Shown piece by piece: positions 1 through 12,700 of a stretch of DNA of 64,000 nucleotides (positions are counted from its first letter, which is position 1; every line of letters begins with the position of its first letter). Source of the DNA: Eledone cirrhosa (Eukaryota > Mollusca > Cephalopoda > Octopoda > Eledonidae). The notes below the pieces were generated by a model. The model was given only the letters and a program-made list of their open reading frames with translations. It was not told where the DNA came from and did no database searches. The DNA is taken from assembly GCA_964016885.1 (NCBI GenBank), contig OZ024742.1:5682604-5746603 (forward strand), in the 5' to 3' direction. The position numbers were made by a program, and so were the translations under genes.

Positions 1-3000
1 GTGTCAGTAGCTCCAGTGTGTGGTATGTCAGAAGCTCCAGTGTGGTGTGTCAGTAGCTCCAGTGTGGTATGTCAGAAGCTCCAGTGTGTGGTGTGTCAGT
101 AGCTCCAGTGTGGTATGTCAGAAGCTCCAGTGTGTGGAATGTCAGAAGCTCCAGTGTGGTGTGTCAGTAACTCCAGTGAGTTATGTCAGTAGCTCCAGTG
201 TGTTGTATGTCAGTAACTCCAGTGTGGTGTGTCAGTAACTCCAGTGTGGTGTGTCAGTAGCTCCGGTGTGTGGTGTGTCAGAAGCTCCAGTGTGTGGTGT
301 GACAGAAGCTCCAATGTGTGGTGTGTCAGTAACTCAAGTGTGGTGTGTCAGTAGCTCCAGTGTGTGGAATGTCAGAAGCTCCAGTGTGGTATGTCAGAAG
401 CTCCAGTGTGTAGTGTGTCAGAAGCTCCAGTGTGTGGTATGTCAGAAGCTCCAGTGTGGTGTGTCAGTAACTCCAGTGTGGTGTGTCAGTAACTCCAGTG
501 TGGTGTGTCAGAAGCTCCAGTGTGTGGTGTATCAGTAACTCCAGTGTGGTATGTCAGTAGCTCCAGTGTGGTGTGTCAGTAACTCCAGTGTGGTGTGTCA
601 GTAACTCCAGTGTGTGTTGTATCAGTAACTCCAGTGTGGTATGTCAGTAACTCCAGTGTGTGGTATGTCAGTAGCTCCAGTGTGGTGCGTCAGTAACTCC
701 AGTGTGGTGTGTCAGTAACTCCAGTGTGTGGTATGTCAGTAGCTCCAGTGTGGTGTGTCAGTAACTCCAGTGTGGTGTGTCAGTAACTCCAGTGTGTGGT
801 ATGTCAGTAACTCCAGTGTGGTATGTCAGTAACTCCAGTGTGGTGTGTCAGTAACTCCAGTGTAGTATGTCAGTAACTCCAGTGTGGTATGTCAGTAGCT
901 CCAGTGTGGTGTGTCAGAAGCTCCAGTGTGTGGTGTGTCAGAAGCTCCAGTGTGTGGTGTGTCAGTAACTCCAGTGTGGTGTGTCAGTAGCTCCAGTGTG
1001 TGGAATGTCAGAAGCTCCAGTGTGTGGTGTATCAGTAACTTCAGTGTGGTGTGTCAGAAGCTCCAGTGTGGTGTGTCAGTAACTCCAGTGTGTGGAATGT
1101 CAGAAGCTCCAGTGTGTGGTGTGTCAGTAACTCCAGAGTGTGGAATGTCAGAAGCTCCAGTGTGTGGTGTGTCAGTAACTCCAGTGTGTGGAATGTCAGA
1201 AGCTCCAGTGTGTGGTGTGTCAGTAACTCCAGTGTGTGGAATGTCAGAAGCTCCAGTGTGTGGTGTGTCAGTAACTCCAGTGTGTGGAATGTCAGAAGCT
1301 CCAGTGTGTGGTGTGTCAGTAGCTCCAGTGTGTGGAATGTCAGAAGCTCCAGTGTGTGGTATGTCAGTAACTCCAGTGTGGTGTGTCAGAAGCTCCAGTG
1401 TGTGGTATGTCAGTAACTCCAGTGTGGTGTGTCAGTAACTCCAGTGTGGTATGTCAGAAGCTCCAGTTTGTGGTGTGTCAGTAACTCCAGTGTGGAATGT
1501 CAGTAACTCCAGTGTGGTATGTCAGTAACTCCAGTGTGGTATGTCAGTAACTCCAGTGTGTGGTATGTCAGTAACTCCAGTGTGGTGTGTCAGTAACTCC
1601 AGTGTGGTATGTCAGTAGCTCCAGTGTGGTGTGTCAGTAACTCCAGTGTGGTGTGTCAGAAGCTCCAGTGTGTGGTGTGTCAGTAGCTCCAGTGTGGTAT
1701 GTCAGTAACTCCAGTGTGGTGTGTCAGAAGCTCCAGTGTGGTATGTCAGTAGCTCCAGTGTGGTATGTCAGTAGCTCCAGTGTGTGGAATATCAGAAGCT
1801 CCATTGTGTGGTGTGACAGTAACTCCAGTGTGGTGTGTCAGAAGCTCCAGTGTGTGGTGTATCAGTAACTCCAGTGTGGTGTGTCAGTAGATCCAGTGTG
1901 TGGAATGTCAGAAGCTCCAGTGTGTGGTGTGTCAGTAGCTCCAGTGTGGTGTGTCAGAAGCTCCAGTGTGTGGTGTGTCAGTAGCTCCAGTGTGGTATGT
2001 CAGTAACTCCAGTGTGGTGTGTCAGTATCTCCAGTGTGTGGTGTGTCAGTAGCTCCAGTGTGGTGTGTCAGAAGCTCCAGTGTGTGGTGTGTCAGTAGCT
2101 CCAGTGTGGTGTGTCAGTAGCTCCAGTGAGTGGTGTGTCGGTAGCTCCAGTGTGGTGTGTCAGAAGCTCCAGTGTGTGGTGTGTCAGTAGCTCCAGTGTG
2201 GAATGTCAGTAACTCCAGTGTGGTGTGTCAGTAACTCCAGTGTGGTATGTCAGAAGCTCCAGTGTGTGGTGTGTCAGTAACTCCAGTGTGGTGTGTCAGA
2301 AGCTCCAGTGTGTGGTGTGTCAGAATCTCCAGTGTGTGGTATGTCAGTAGCTCCAGTGTGGTGTGTCAGTAACTCCAGTGTGGTGTGTCAGTAGCTCCAG
2401 TGTGGTGTGTCAGAAGCTCCAGTGTGTGGTGTGTCAGTAACTCCAGTGTGGTGTGTCAGAAGCTCCAGTGTGTAGTGTGTCAGTAACTCCAGTGTGGTAT
2501 GTCAGTAGCTCCAGTGTGGTGTGTCAGAAGCTCCAGTGTGTGGTGTGTCAGTAACTCCAGTGTGGTATGTCAGAAGCTCCAGTGTGTGGTGTGTCAGTAA
2601 CTCCAGTGTGGTATGTCAGAAGCTCCAGTGTGTGGTGTGTCAGTAACTCCAGTGTGGTGTGTCAGTAGCTCCAGTGTGTGGTGTGTCAGTAACTCCAGTG
2701 TGGTGTGTCAGAAGCTCCAGTGTGTGGTGTGTCAGTAGCTCCAGTGTGGTGTGTCAGAAGTTCCAGTGTGTGGTGTGTCAGTAACTGCAGTGTGGTGTGT
2801 CAGTAGCTCCAGTGTGTGGAATGTCAGAAGCTCCATTGTGTGGTGTGTCAGTAACTCAAGTGTGGTGTGTCAGTAGCTCCAGTGTGTGGAATGTCAGAAG
2901 CTCCAGTGTGGTATGTCAGAAGCTCCAGTGTGTAGTGTGTCAGAAGCTCCAGTGTGTGGTATGTCAGAAGCTCCAGTGTGGTGTGTCAGTAACTCCAGTG

Positions 3001-4000
3001 TGGTGTGTCAGTAACTCCAGTGTGGTGTGTCAGAAGCTCCAGTGTGTGGTGTATCAGTAACTCCAGTGTGGTATGTCAGTAGCTCCAGTGTGGTGTGTCA
3101 GTAACTCCAGTGTGGTGTGTCAGTAACTCCAGTGTGTGGTGTATCAGTAACTCCAGTGTGGTATGTCAGTAACTCCAGTGTGTGGTATGTCAGTAGCTCC
3201 AGTGTGGTGCGTCAGTAACTCCAGTGTGGTGTGTCAGTAACTCCAGTGTGTGGTATGTCAGTAGCTCCAGTGTGGTGTGTCAGTAACTCCAGTGTGGTGT
3301 GTCAGTAACTCCAGTGTGTGGTATGTCAGTAACTCCAGTGTGGTATGTCAGTAACTCCAGTGTGGTGTGTCAGTAACTCCAGTGTAGTATGTCAGTAACT
3401 CCAGTGTGGTATGTCAGTAGCTCCAGTGTGGTGTGTCAGAAGCTCCAGTGTGTGGTGTGTCAGAAGCTCCAGTGTGTGGTGTGTCAGTAACTCCAGTGTG
3501 GTGTGTCAGTAGCTCCAGTGTGTGGAATGTCAGAAGCTCCAGTGTGTGGTGTGTCAGTAGCTCCAGTGTGTGGAATGTCAGAAGCTCCAGTGTGTGGTAT
3601 GTCAGTAACTCCAGTGTGGTGTGTCAGAAGCTCCAGTGTGTGGTATGTCAGTAACTCCAGTGTGGTGTGTCAGTAACTCCAGTGTGGTATGTCAGAAGCT
3701 CCAGTGTGTGGTGTGTCAGTAACTCCAGTGTGGAATGTCAGTAACTCCAGTGTGGTATGTCAGTAACTCCAGTGTGGTATGTCAGTAACTCCAGTGTGTG
3801 GTATGTCAGTAACTCCAGTGTGGTGTGTCAGTAACTCCAGTGTGGTATGTCAGTAGCTCCAGTGTGGTGTGTCAGTAACTCCAGTGTGGTGTGTCAGAAG
3901 CTCCAATGTGTGGTGTGTCAGTAGCTCCAGTGTGGTATGTCAGTAACTCCAGTGTGGTGTGTCAGAAGCTCCAGTGTGGTATGTCAGTAGCTCCAGTGTG
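1..4000 (+). repeat. Block repeated at +9709 bp
   Basis: Position 1 of the window matches position 9710, and the private variants that follow keep the same 9,709-bp offset (for example 251 with 9960, 911 with 10620, 2797 with 12506). Near 3540 the left copy has lost about 306 bp of the 48-bp dimer run, after which the offset becomes about 10,015. This is a segmental duplication of several kilobases inside the array. Confidence 0.85.
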
Positions 4001-7000
4001 GTATGTCAGAAGCTCCAGTCTGGTGTGTCAGTAACTCCAGTGTGGTATGTCAGTAACTCCAGTGTGGTATGTCAGTAACTCCAGTGTGGTGTGTCAGAAG
4101 CTCCAGTGTGTGGTGTGTCAGTAGCTCCAGTGTGGTATGTCAGTAACTCCAGTGTGGTATGTCAGTAGCTCCAGTGTGGTGTGTCAGTAGCTCCAGTGTG
4201 TGGTGTGTCAGTAGCTCCAGTGTGGTATGTCAGTAACTCCAGTGTGGTATGTCAGTAGCTCCAGTGTGGTGTGTCAGTAGCTCCAGTGTGTGGTGTGTCA
4301 GTAGCTCCAGTGTGTGGTGTGTCAGTAGCTCCAGTGTGGTGTGTCAGAAGCTCCAGTGTGTGGTGTGTCAGTAGCTCCAGTGTGGTATGTCAGTAACTCC
4401 AGTGTGGTGTGTCAGTAGCTCCAGTGTGTGGTGTGTCAGTAGCTCCAGTGTGGTGTGTCAGAAGCTCCAGTGTGTGGTGTGTCAGTAGCTCCAGTGTGGT
4501 ATGTCAGTAACTCCAGTGTGGTGTGTCAGTAGCTCCAGTGTGGTGTGTCAGAAGCTCCAGTGTGTGGTGTGTCAGTAGCTCCAGTGTGGAGTGTCAGTAG
4601 CTCCAGTGTGTGGTGTGTCAGTAGCTCCAGTGTGGTGTGTCAGAAGGTCCAGTGTGTGTTGTGTCAGTAGCTCCAGTGTGGTATGTCAGTAACTCCAGTG
4701 TGGTGTGTCAGTAGCTCCAGTGTGTGGTATGTCAGTAGCTCCAGTGTGGTGTGTCAGAAGCTCCAGTGTGTGGTGTGTCAGTAACTCCAGTGTGTGATGT
4801 GTCAGTAACTCCAGTGTGGAATGTCAGTAACTCCAGTGTGGTGTATCAGTAACTCCAGTGTGGTATGTCAGTAGCTCCAGTGTGGTGTGTCAGTAACTCC
4901 AGTGTGGTGTGTCAGAAGCTCCAGTGTGTGATGTGTCAGTAACTCCAGTGTGGAATGTCAGTAACTCCAGTGTGGTGTATCAGTAACTCCAGTGTGGTAT
5001 GTCAGTAGCTCCAGTGTGGTGTGTCAGTAACTCCAGTGTGGTATGTCAGAAGCTCCAGTGTGTGGTGTGTCACTAACTCCAGTGTGGTATGTCAGTAGCT
5101 CCAGTGTGTGGTGTGACAGTAACTCCAGTGTGGTGTGTCAGAAGCTCCAGTGTGTGGTATGTCAGTAGCTCCAGTGTGGTGTGTCAGAAGCTCCAGTGTG
5201 TGGTATGTCAGTAACTCCAGTGTGTGGTGTGTCAGTAACTCCAGTGTGGTGTGTCAGTAGCTCCAGTGTGTGGAATGTCAGAAGCTCCAGTGTGGTATGT
5301 CAGTAACTCCAGTGTGGTATGTCAGTAGCTCCAGTGTGTGGTATGTCAGAAGCTCCAGTTTGTGGTGTGTCAGTAGCTCCAGTGTGGTATGTCAGAAGCT
5401 CCAGTGTGTGGAATGTCAGAAGCTCCAGTGTGGTATGTCAGAAGCTCCAGTGTGGTGTGTCAGTAGCTCCAGTGTGTGGTATGTCAGTAACTCCAGTGTG
5501 GTGTGTCAGAAGCTCCAGTGTGTGGTATGTCAGTAACTCCAGTGTGGTGTGTCAGAAGCTCCAGTGTGTGGTATGTCAGTAACTCCAGTGTGGTGTGTCA
5601 GAAGCTCCAGTGTGTGGTGTGTCAGTAGCTCCAGTGTGGTATGTCAGAAGCTCCAGTGTGTGGAATGTCAGAAGCTCCAGTGTGGTATGTCAGAAGCTCC
5701 AGTGTGGTGTGTCAGTAGCTCCAGTGTGTGGTATGTCAGTAACTCCAGTGTGGTGTGTCAGAAGCTCCAGTGTGTGGTATGTCAGTAACTCCAGTGTGGT
5801 GTGTCAGAAGCTCCAGTGTGTGGTATGTCAGTAACTCCAGTGTGGTGTGTCAGAAGCTCCAGTGTGTGGTGTGTCAGTAGCTCCAGTGTGGTATGTCAGA
5901 AGCTCCAGTGTGTGGAATGTCAGAAGCTCCAGGGTGGTATGTCAGAAGCTCCAGTGTGGTGTGTCAGTAGCTCCAGTGTGTCGTATGTAAGTAACTCCAG
6001 TGTGGTGTGTCAGAAGCTCCAGTGTGTGGTATGTCAGTAACTCCAGTGTGGTGTGTCAGAAGCTCCAGTGTGTGGTATGTCAGTAACTCCAGTGTGGCGT
6101 GTCAGAAGCTCCAGTGTGTCGTGTGTCAGTAGCTCCAGTGTGGTATGTCAGAAGCTCCAGTGTGTGGAATGTCAGAAGCTCCAGTGTGGTATGTCAGAAG
6201 CTCCAGTGTGGTGTGTCAGAAGCTCCAGTGTGTGGTATGTCAGAAGCTCCAGTGTCGTGTGTCAGTAGCTCCAGTGTGTGGTATGTCAGAGGCTCCAGTG
6301 TGGTGTGTCAGTAGCTCCAGTGTGGTATGTCAGAAGCTCCAGTGTGTGGTGTGTCAGTAGCTCCAGTGTGGTATGTCAGAAGCTCCAGTGTGTGGAATGT
6401 CAGAAGCTCCAGTGTGGTGTGTCAGTAACTCCAGTGAGGTATGTCAGTAGCTCCAGTGTGTGGTATGTCAGTAACTCCAGTGTGGTGTGTCAGTAACTCC
6501 AGTGTGGTGTGTCAGTAGCTCCGGTGTGTGGTGTGTCAGAAGCTCCAGTGTGTGGTGTGACAGAAGCTCCAATGTGTGGTGTGTCAGTAACTCAAGTGTG
6601 GTGTGTCAGTAGCTCCAGTGTGTGGAATGTCAGAAGCTCCAGTGTGGTATGTCAGAAGCTCCAGTGTGTAGTGTGTCAGAAGCTCCAGTGTGTGGTATGT
6701 CAGAAGCTCCAGTGTGGTGTGTCAGTAACTCCAGTGTGGTGTGTCAGTAACTCCAGTGTGGTGTGTCAGAAGCTCCAGTGTGTGGTGTATCAGTAACTCC
6801 AGTGTGGTATGTCAGTAGCTCCAGTGTGGTGTGTCAGTAACTCCAGTGTGGTGTGTCAGTAACTTCAGTGTGTGGTGTATCAGTAACTCCAGTGTGGTAT
6901 GTCAGTAACTCCAGTGTGTGGTATGTCAGTAGCTCCAGTGTGGTGTGTCAGTAACTCCAGTGTGGTGTGTCAGTAACTCCAGTGTGTGGTATGTCAGTAA

Positions 7001-9709
7001 CTCCAGTGTGGTATGTCAGTAACTCCAGTGTGGTGTGTCAGTAACTCCAGTGTGGTATGTCAGTAGCTCCAGTGTGGTGTGTCAGTAACTCCAGTGTGGT
7101 GTGTCAGTAACTTCAGTGTGTGGTGTATCAGTAACTCCAGTGTGGTATGTCAGTAACTCCAGTGTGTGGTATGTCAGTAACTCCAGTGTGGTATGTCAGT
7201 AGCTCCAGTGTGGTGTGTCAGAAGCTCCAGTGTGTGGTGTGTCAGTAACTCCAGTGTGGTGTGTCAGTAGCTCCAGTGTGTGGAATGTCAGAAGCTCCAG
7301 TGTGTGGTGTATCAGTAACTTCAGTGTGGTGTGTCAGAAGCTCCAATGTGGTGTGTCAGTAACTCCAGTGTGTGGAATGTCAGAAGCTCCAGTGTGTGGT
7401 GTGTCAGTAACTCCAGAGTGTGGAATGTCAGAAGCTCCAGTGTGTGGTGTGTCAGTAACTCCAGTGTGTGGAATGTCAGAAGCTCCAGTGTGTGGTGTGT
7501 CAGTAACTCCAGTGTGTGGAATGTCAGAAGCTCCAGTGTGTGGTGTGTCAGTAACTCCAGTGTGTGGAATGTCAGAAGCTCCAGTGTGTGGTGTGTCAGT
7601 AGCTCCAGTGTGTGGAATGTCAGAAGCTCCAGTGTGTGGTATGTCAGTAACTCCAGTGTGGTGTGTAAGAAGCTCCAGTGTGTGGTATGTCAGTAACTCC
7701 AGTGTGGTGTGTCAGTAACTCCAGTGTGGTATGTCAGAATCTCCAGTTTGTGGTGTGTCAGTAACTCCAGTGTGGAATGTCAGTAACTCCAGTGTGGTAT
7801 GTCAGTAACTCCAGTGTGGTATGTCAGTAACTCCAGTGTGTGGTATGTCAGTAACTCCAGTGTGGTGTGTCAGTAACTCCAGTGTGGTATGTCAGTAGCT
7901 CCAGTGTGGTGTGTCAGTAACTCCAGTGTGGTGTGTCAGAAGCTCCAGTGTGTGGTGTGTCAGTAGCTCCAGTGTGGTATGTCAGTAACTCCAGTGTGGT
8001 GTGTCAGAAGCTCCAGTGTGGTATGTCAGTAGCTCCAGTGTGGTATGTCAGTAGCTCCAGTGTGTGGAATGTCAGAAGCTCCATTGTGTGGTGTGACAGT
8101 AACTCCAGTGTGGTGTGTCAGAATCTCCAGTGTGTGGTGTGTCAGTAGCTCCAGTGTGGTATGTCAGTAACTCCAGTGTGGTATGTCAGTAGCTCCAGTG
8201 TGGTGTGTCAGAAGCTCCAGTGTGTGGTGTGTCAGTAGCTCCAGTGTGGTATGTCAGTAACTCCAGTGTGGTGTGTCATAGCTCCAGTGTGTGGTGTGTC
8301 AGTAGCTCCAGTGTGGTGTGTCAGAAGCTCCAGTGTGTGGTGTGTCAGTAGCTCCAGTGTGGTATGTCAGTAACTCCAGTGTGGTGTGTCAGTCGCTCCA
8401 GTGTGTGGTGTGTCAGTAGCTCCAGTGTGGTGTGTCAGAAGCTCCAGTGTGTGGTGTGTCAGTAGCTCCAGTGTGGAGTGTCAGTAGCTCCAGTGTGTGG
8501 TGTGTCAGTAGCTCCAGTGTGGTGTGTCAGAAGCTCCAGTGTGTGTTGTGTCAGTAGCTCCAGTGTGGTATGTCAGTAACTCCAGTGTGGTGTGTCAGTA
8601 GCTCCAGTGTGTGGTGTGTCAGTAGCTCCAGTGTGGTGTGTCAGAAGCTCCAGTGTGTGGTGTGTCAGTAACTCCAGTGTGTGATGTGTCAGTAACTCCA
8701 GTGTGGAATGTCAGTAACTCCATTGTGGTGTATCAGTAACTCCAGTGTGGTATGTCAGTAGCTCCAGTGTGGTGTGTCAGTAACTCCAGTGTGGTGTGTC
8801 AGAAGCTCCAGTGTGTGGTGTGTCAGTAACTCCAGTGTGGTATGTCAGAGGCTCCAGTGTGTGGTGTGTCAGTAACTCCAGTGTGGTATGTCAGTAGCTC
8901 CAGTGTGTGGTGTGACAGTAACTCCAGTGTGGTGTGTCAGAAGCTCCAGTGTGTGGTGTGTCAGTAACTCCAGTGTGGTGTGTCAGAAGCTCCAGTGTGT
9001 GGTGTGTCAGTAACTCCAGTGTGGTATGTCAGTAGCTCCAGTGTGGTGTGTCAGAAGCTCCAGTGTGGTATGTCAGTAACTCCAGTGTGTGGTGTGTCAG
9101 TAACTCCAGTGTGGTGTGTCAGTAACTCCAGTGTGTGGAATGTCAGAAGCTCCAGTGTGGTATGTCAGTAACTCCAGTGTGGTATGTCAGTAGCTCCAGT
9201 GTGTGGTATGTCAGAAGCTCCAGTGTGTGGTGTGTCAGTAGCTCCAGTGTGGTATCAGAAGCTCCAGTGTGTGGAATGTCAGAAGCTCCAGTGTGGTATG
9301 TCAGAAGCTCCAGTGTGGTGTGTCAGTAGCTCCAGTGTGTGGTATGTCAGTAACTCCAGTGTGGTGTGTCAGAAGCTCCAGTGTGTGGTATGTCAGTAAC
9401 TCCAGTGTGGTGTGTCAGAAGCTCCAGTGTGTGGTATGTCAGTAACTCCAGTGTGGTGTGTCAGAAGCTCCAGTGTGTGGTGTGTCAGTAGCTCCAGTGT
9501 GGTATGTCAGAAGCTCCAGTGTGTGGAATGTCAGAAGCTCCAGTGTGGTATGTCAGAAGCTCCAGTGTGTGGTGTGTCAGTAGCTCCAGTGTGGTATGTC
9601 AGAAGCTCCAGTGTGTGGAATGTCAGAAGCTCCAGTGTGGTATGTCAGAAGCTCCAGTGTGGTGCGTCAGAAGCTCCAGTGTGTGGTATGTCAGAAGCTC
9701 CTGTGTCGT

Positions 9710-12700
9710 GTGTCAGTAGCTCCAGTGTGTGGTATGTCAGAAGCTCCAGTGTGGTGTGTCAGTAGCTCCAGTGTGGTATGTCAGAAGCTCCAGTGTGTGG
9801 TGTGTCAGTAGCTCCAGTGTGGTATGTCAGAAGCTCCAGTGTGTGGAATGTCAGAAGCTCCAGTGTGGTGTGTCAGTAACTCCAGTGAGTTATGTCAGTA
9901 GCTCCAGTGTGTTGTATGTCAGTAACTCCAGTGTGGTGTGTCAGTAACTCCAGTGTGGTGTGTCAGTAGCTCCGGTGTGTGGTGTGTCAGAAGCTCCAGT
10001 GTGTGGTGTGACAGAAGCTCCAATGTGTGGTGTGTCAGTAACTCAAGTGTGGTGTGTCAGTAGCTCCAGTGTGTGGAATGTCAGAAGCTCCAGTGTGGTA
10101 TGTCAGAAGCTCCAGTGTGTAGTGTGTCAGAAGCTCCAGTGTGTGGTATGTCAGAAGCTCCAGTGTGGTGTGTCAGTAACTCCAGTGTGGTGTGTCAGTA
10201 ACTCCAGTGTGGTGTGTCAGAAGCTCCAGTGTGTGGTGTATCAGTAACTCCAGTGTGGTATGTCAGTAGCTCCAGTGTGGTGTGTCAGTAACTCCAGTGT
10301 GGTGTGTCAGTAACTCCAGTGTGTGTTGTATCAGTAACTCCAGTGTGGTATGTCAGTAACTCCAGTGTGTGGTATGTCAGTAGCTCCAGTGTGGTGCGTC
10401 AGTAACTCCAGTGTGGTGTGTCAGTAACTCCAGTGTGTGGTATGTCAGTAGCTCCAGTGTGGTGTGTCAGTAACTCCAGTGTGGTGTGTCAGTAACTCCA
10501 GTGTGTGGTATGTCAGTAACTCCAGTGTGGTATGTCAGTAACTCCAGTGTGGTGTGTCAGTAACTCCAGTGTAGTATGTCAGTAACTCCAGTGTGGTATG
10601 TCAGTAGCTCCAGTGTGGTGTGTCAGAAGCTCCAGTGTGTGGTGTGTCAGAAGCTCCAGTGTGTGGTGTGTCAGTAACTCCAGTGTGGTGTGTCAGTAGC
10701 TCCAGTGTGTGGAATGTCAGAAGCTCCAGTGTGTGGTGTATCAGTAACTTCAGTGTGGTGTGTCAGAAGCTCCAGTGTGGTGTGTCAGTAACTCCAGTGT
10801 GTGGAATGTCAGAAGCTCCAGTGTGTGGTGTGTCAGTAACTCCAGAGTGTGGAATGTCAGAAGCTCCAGTGTGTGGTGTGTCAGTAACTCCAGTGTGTGG
10901 AATGTCAGAAGCTCCAGTGTGTGGTGTGTCAGTAACTCCAGTGTGTGGAATGTCAGAAGCTCCAGTGTGTGGTGTGTCAGTAACTCCAGTGTGTGGAATG
11001 TCAGAAGCTCCAGTGTGTGGTGTGTCAGTAGCTCCAGTGTGTGGAATGTCAGAAGCTCCAGTGTGTGGTATGTCAGTAACTCCAGTGTGGTGTGTCAGAA
11101 GCTCCAGTGTGTGGTATGTCAGTAACTCCAGTGTGGTGTGTCAGTAACTCCAGTGTGGTATGTCAGAAGCTCCAGTTTGTGGTGTGTCAGTAACTCCAGT
11201 GTGGAATGTCAGTAACTCCAGTGTGGTATGTCAGTAACTCCAGTGTGGTATGTCAGTAACTCCAGTGTGTGGTATGTCAGTAACTCCAGTGTGGTGTGTC
11301 AGTAACTCCAGTGTGGTATGTCAGTAGCTCCAGTGTGGTGTGTCAGTAACTCCAGTGTGGTGTGTCAGAAGCTCCAGTGTGTGGTGTGTCAGTAGCTCCA
11401 GTGTGGTATGTCAGTAACTCCAGTGTGGTGTGTCAGAAGCTCCAGTGTGGTATGTCAGTAGCTCCAGTGTGGTATGTCAGTAGCTCCAGTGTGTGGAATA
11501 TCAGAAGCTCCATTGTGTGGTGTGACAGTAACTCCAGTGTGGTGTGTCAGAAGCTCCAGTGTGTGGTGTATCAGTAACTCCAGTGTGGTGTGTCAGTAGC
11601 TCCAGTGTGTGGAATGTCAGAAGCTCCAGTGTGTGGTGTGTCAGTAGCTCCAGTGTGGTGTGTCAGAAGCTCCAGTGTGTGGTGTGTCAGTAGCTCCAGT
11701 GTGGTATGTCAGTAACTCCAGTGTGGTGTGTCAGTATCTCCAGTGTGTGGTGTGTCAGTAGCTCCAGTGTGGTGTGTCAGAAGCTCCAGTGTGTGGTGTG
11801 TCAGTAGCTCCAGTGTGGTGTGTCAGTAGCTCCAGTGAGTGGTGTGTCGGTAGCTCCAGTGTGGTGTGTCAGAAGCTCCAGTGTGTGGTGTGTCAGTAGC
11901 TCCAGTGTGGAATGTCAGTAACTCCAGTGTGGTGTGTCAGTAACTCCAGTGTGGTATGTCAGAAGCTCCAGTGTGTGGTGTGTCAGTAACTCCAGTGTGG
12001 TGTGTCAGAAGCTCCAGTGTGTGGTGTGTCAGAATCTCCAGTGTGTGGTATGTCAGTAGCTCCAGTGTGGTGTGTCAGTAACTCCAGTGTGGTGTGTCAG
12101 TAGCTCCAGTGTGGTGTGTCAGAAGCTCCAGTGTGTGGTGTGTCAGTAACTCCAGTGTGGTGTGTCAGAAGCTCCAGTGTGTAGTGTGTCAGTAACTCCA
12201 GTGTGGTATGTCAGTAGCTCCAGTGTGGTGTGTCAGAAGCTCCAGTGTGTGGTGTGTCAGTAACTCCAGTGTGGTATGTCAGAAGCTCCAGTGTGTGGTG
12301 TGTCAGTAACTCCAGTGTGGTATGTCAGAAGCTCCAGTGTGTGGTGTGTCAGTAACTCCAGTGTGGTGTGTCAGTAGCTCCAGTGTGTGGTGTGTCAGTA
12401 ACTCCAGTGTGGTGTGTCAGAAGCTCCAGTGTGTGGTGTGTCAGTAGCTCCAGTGTGGTGTGTCAGAAGTTCCAGTGTGTGGTGTGTCAGTAACTGCAGT
12501 GTGGTGTGTCAGTAGCTCCAGTGTGTGGAATGTCAGAAGCTCCATTGTGTGGTGTGTCAGTAACTCAAGTGTGGTGTGTCAGTAGCTCCAGTGTGTGGAA
12601 TGTCAGAAGCTCCAGTGTGGTATGTCAGAAGCTCCAGTGTGTAGTGTGTCAGAAGCTCCAGTGTGTGGTATGTCAGAAGCTCCAGTGTGGTGTGTCAGTA

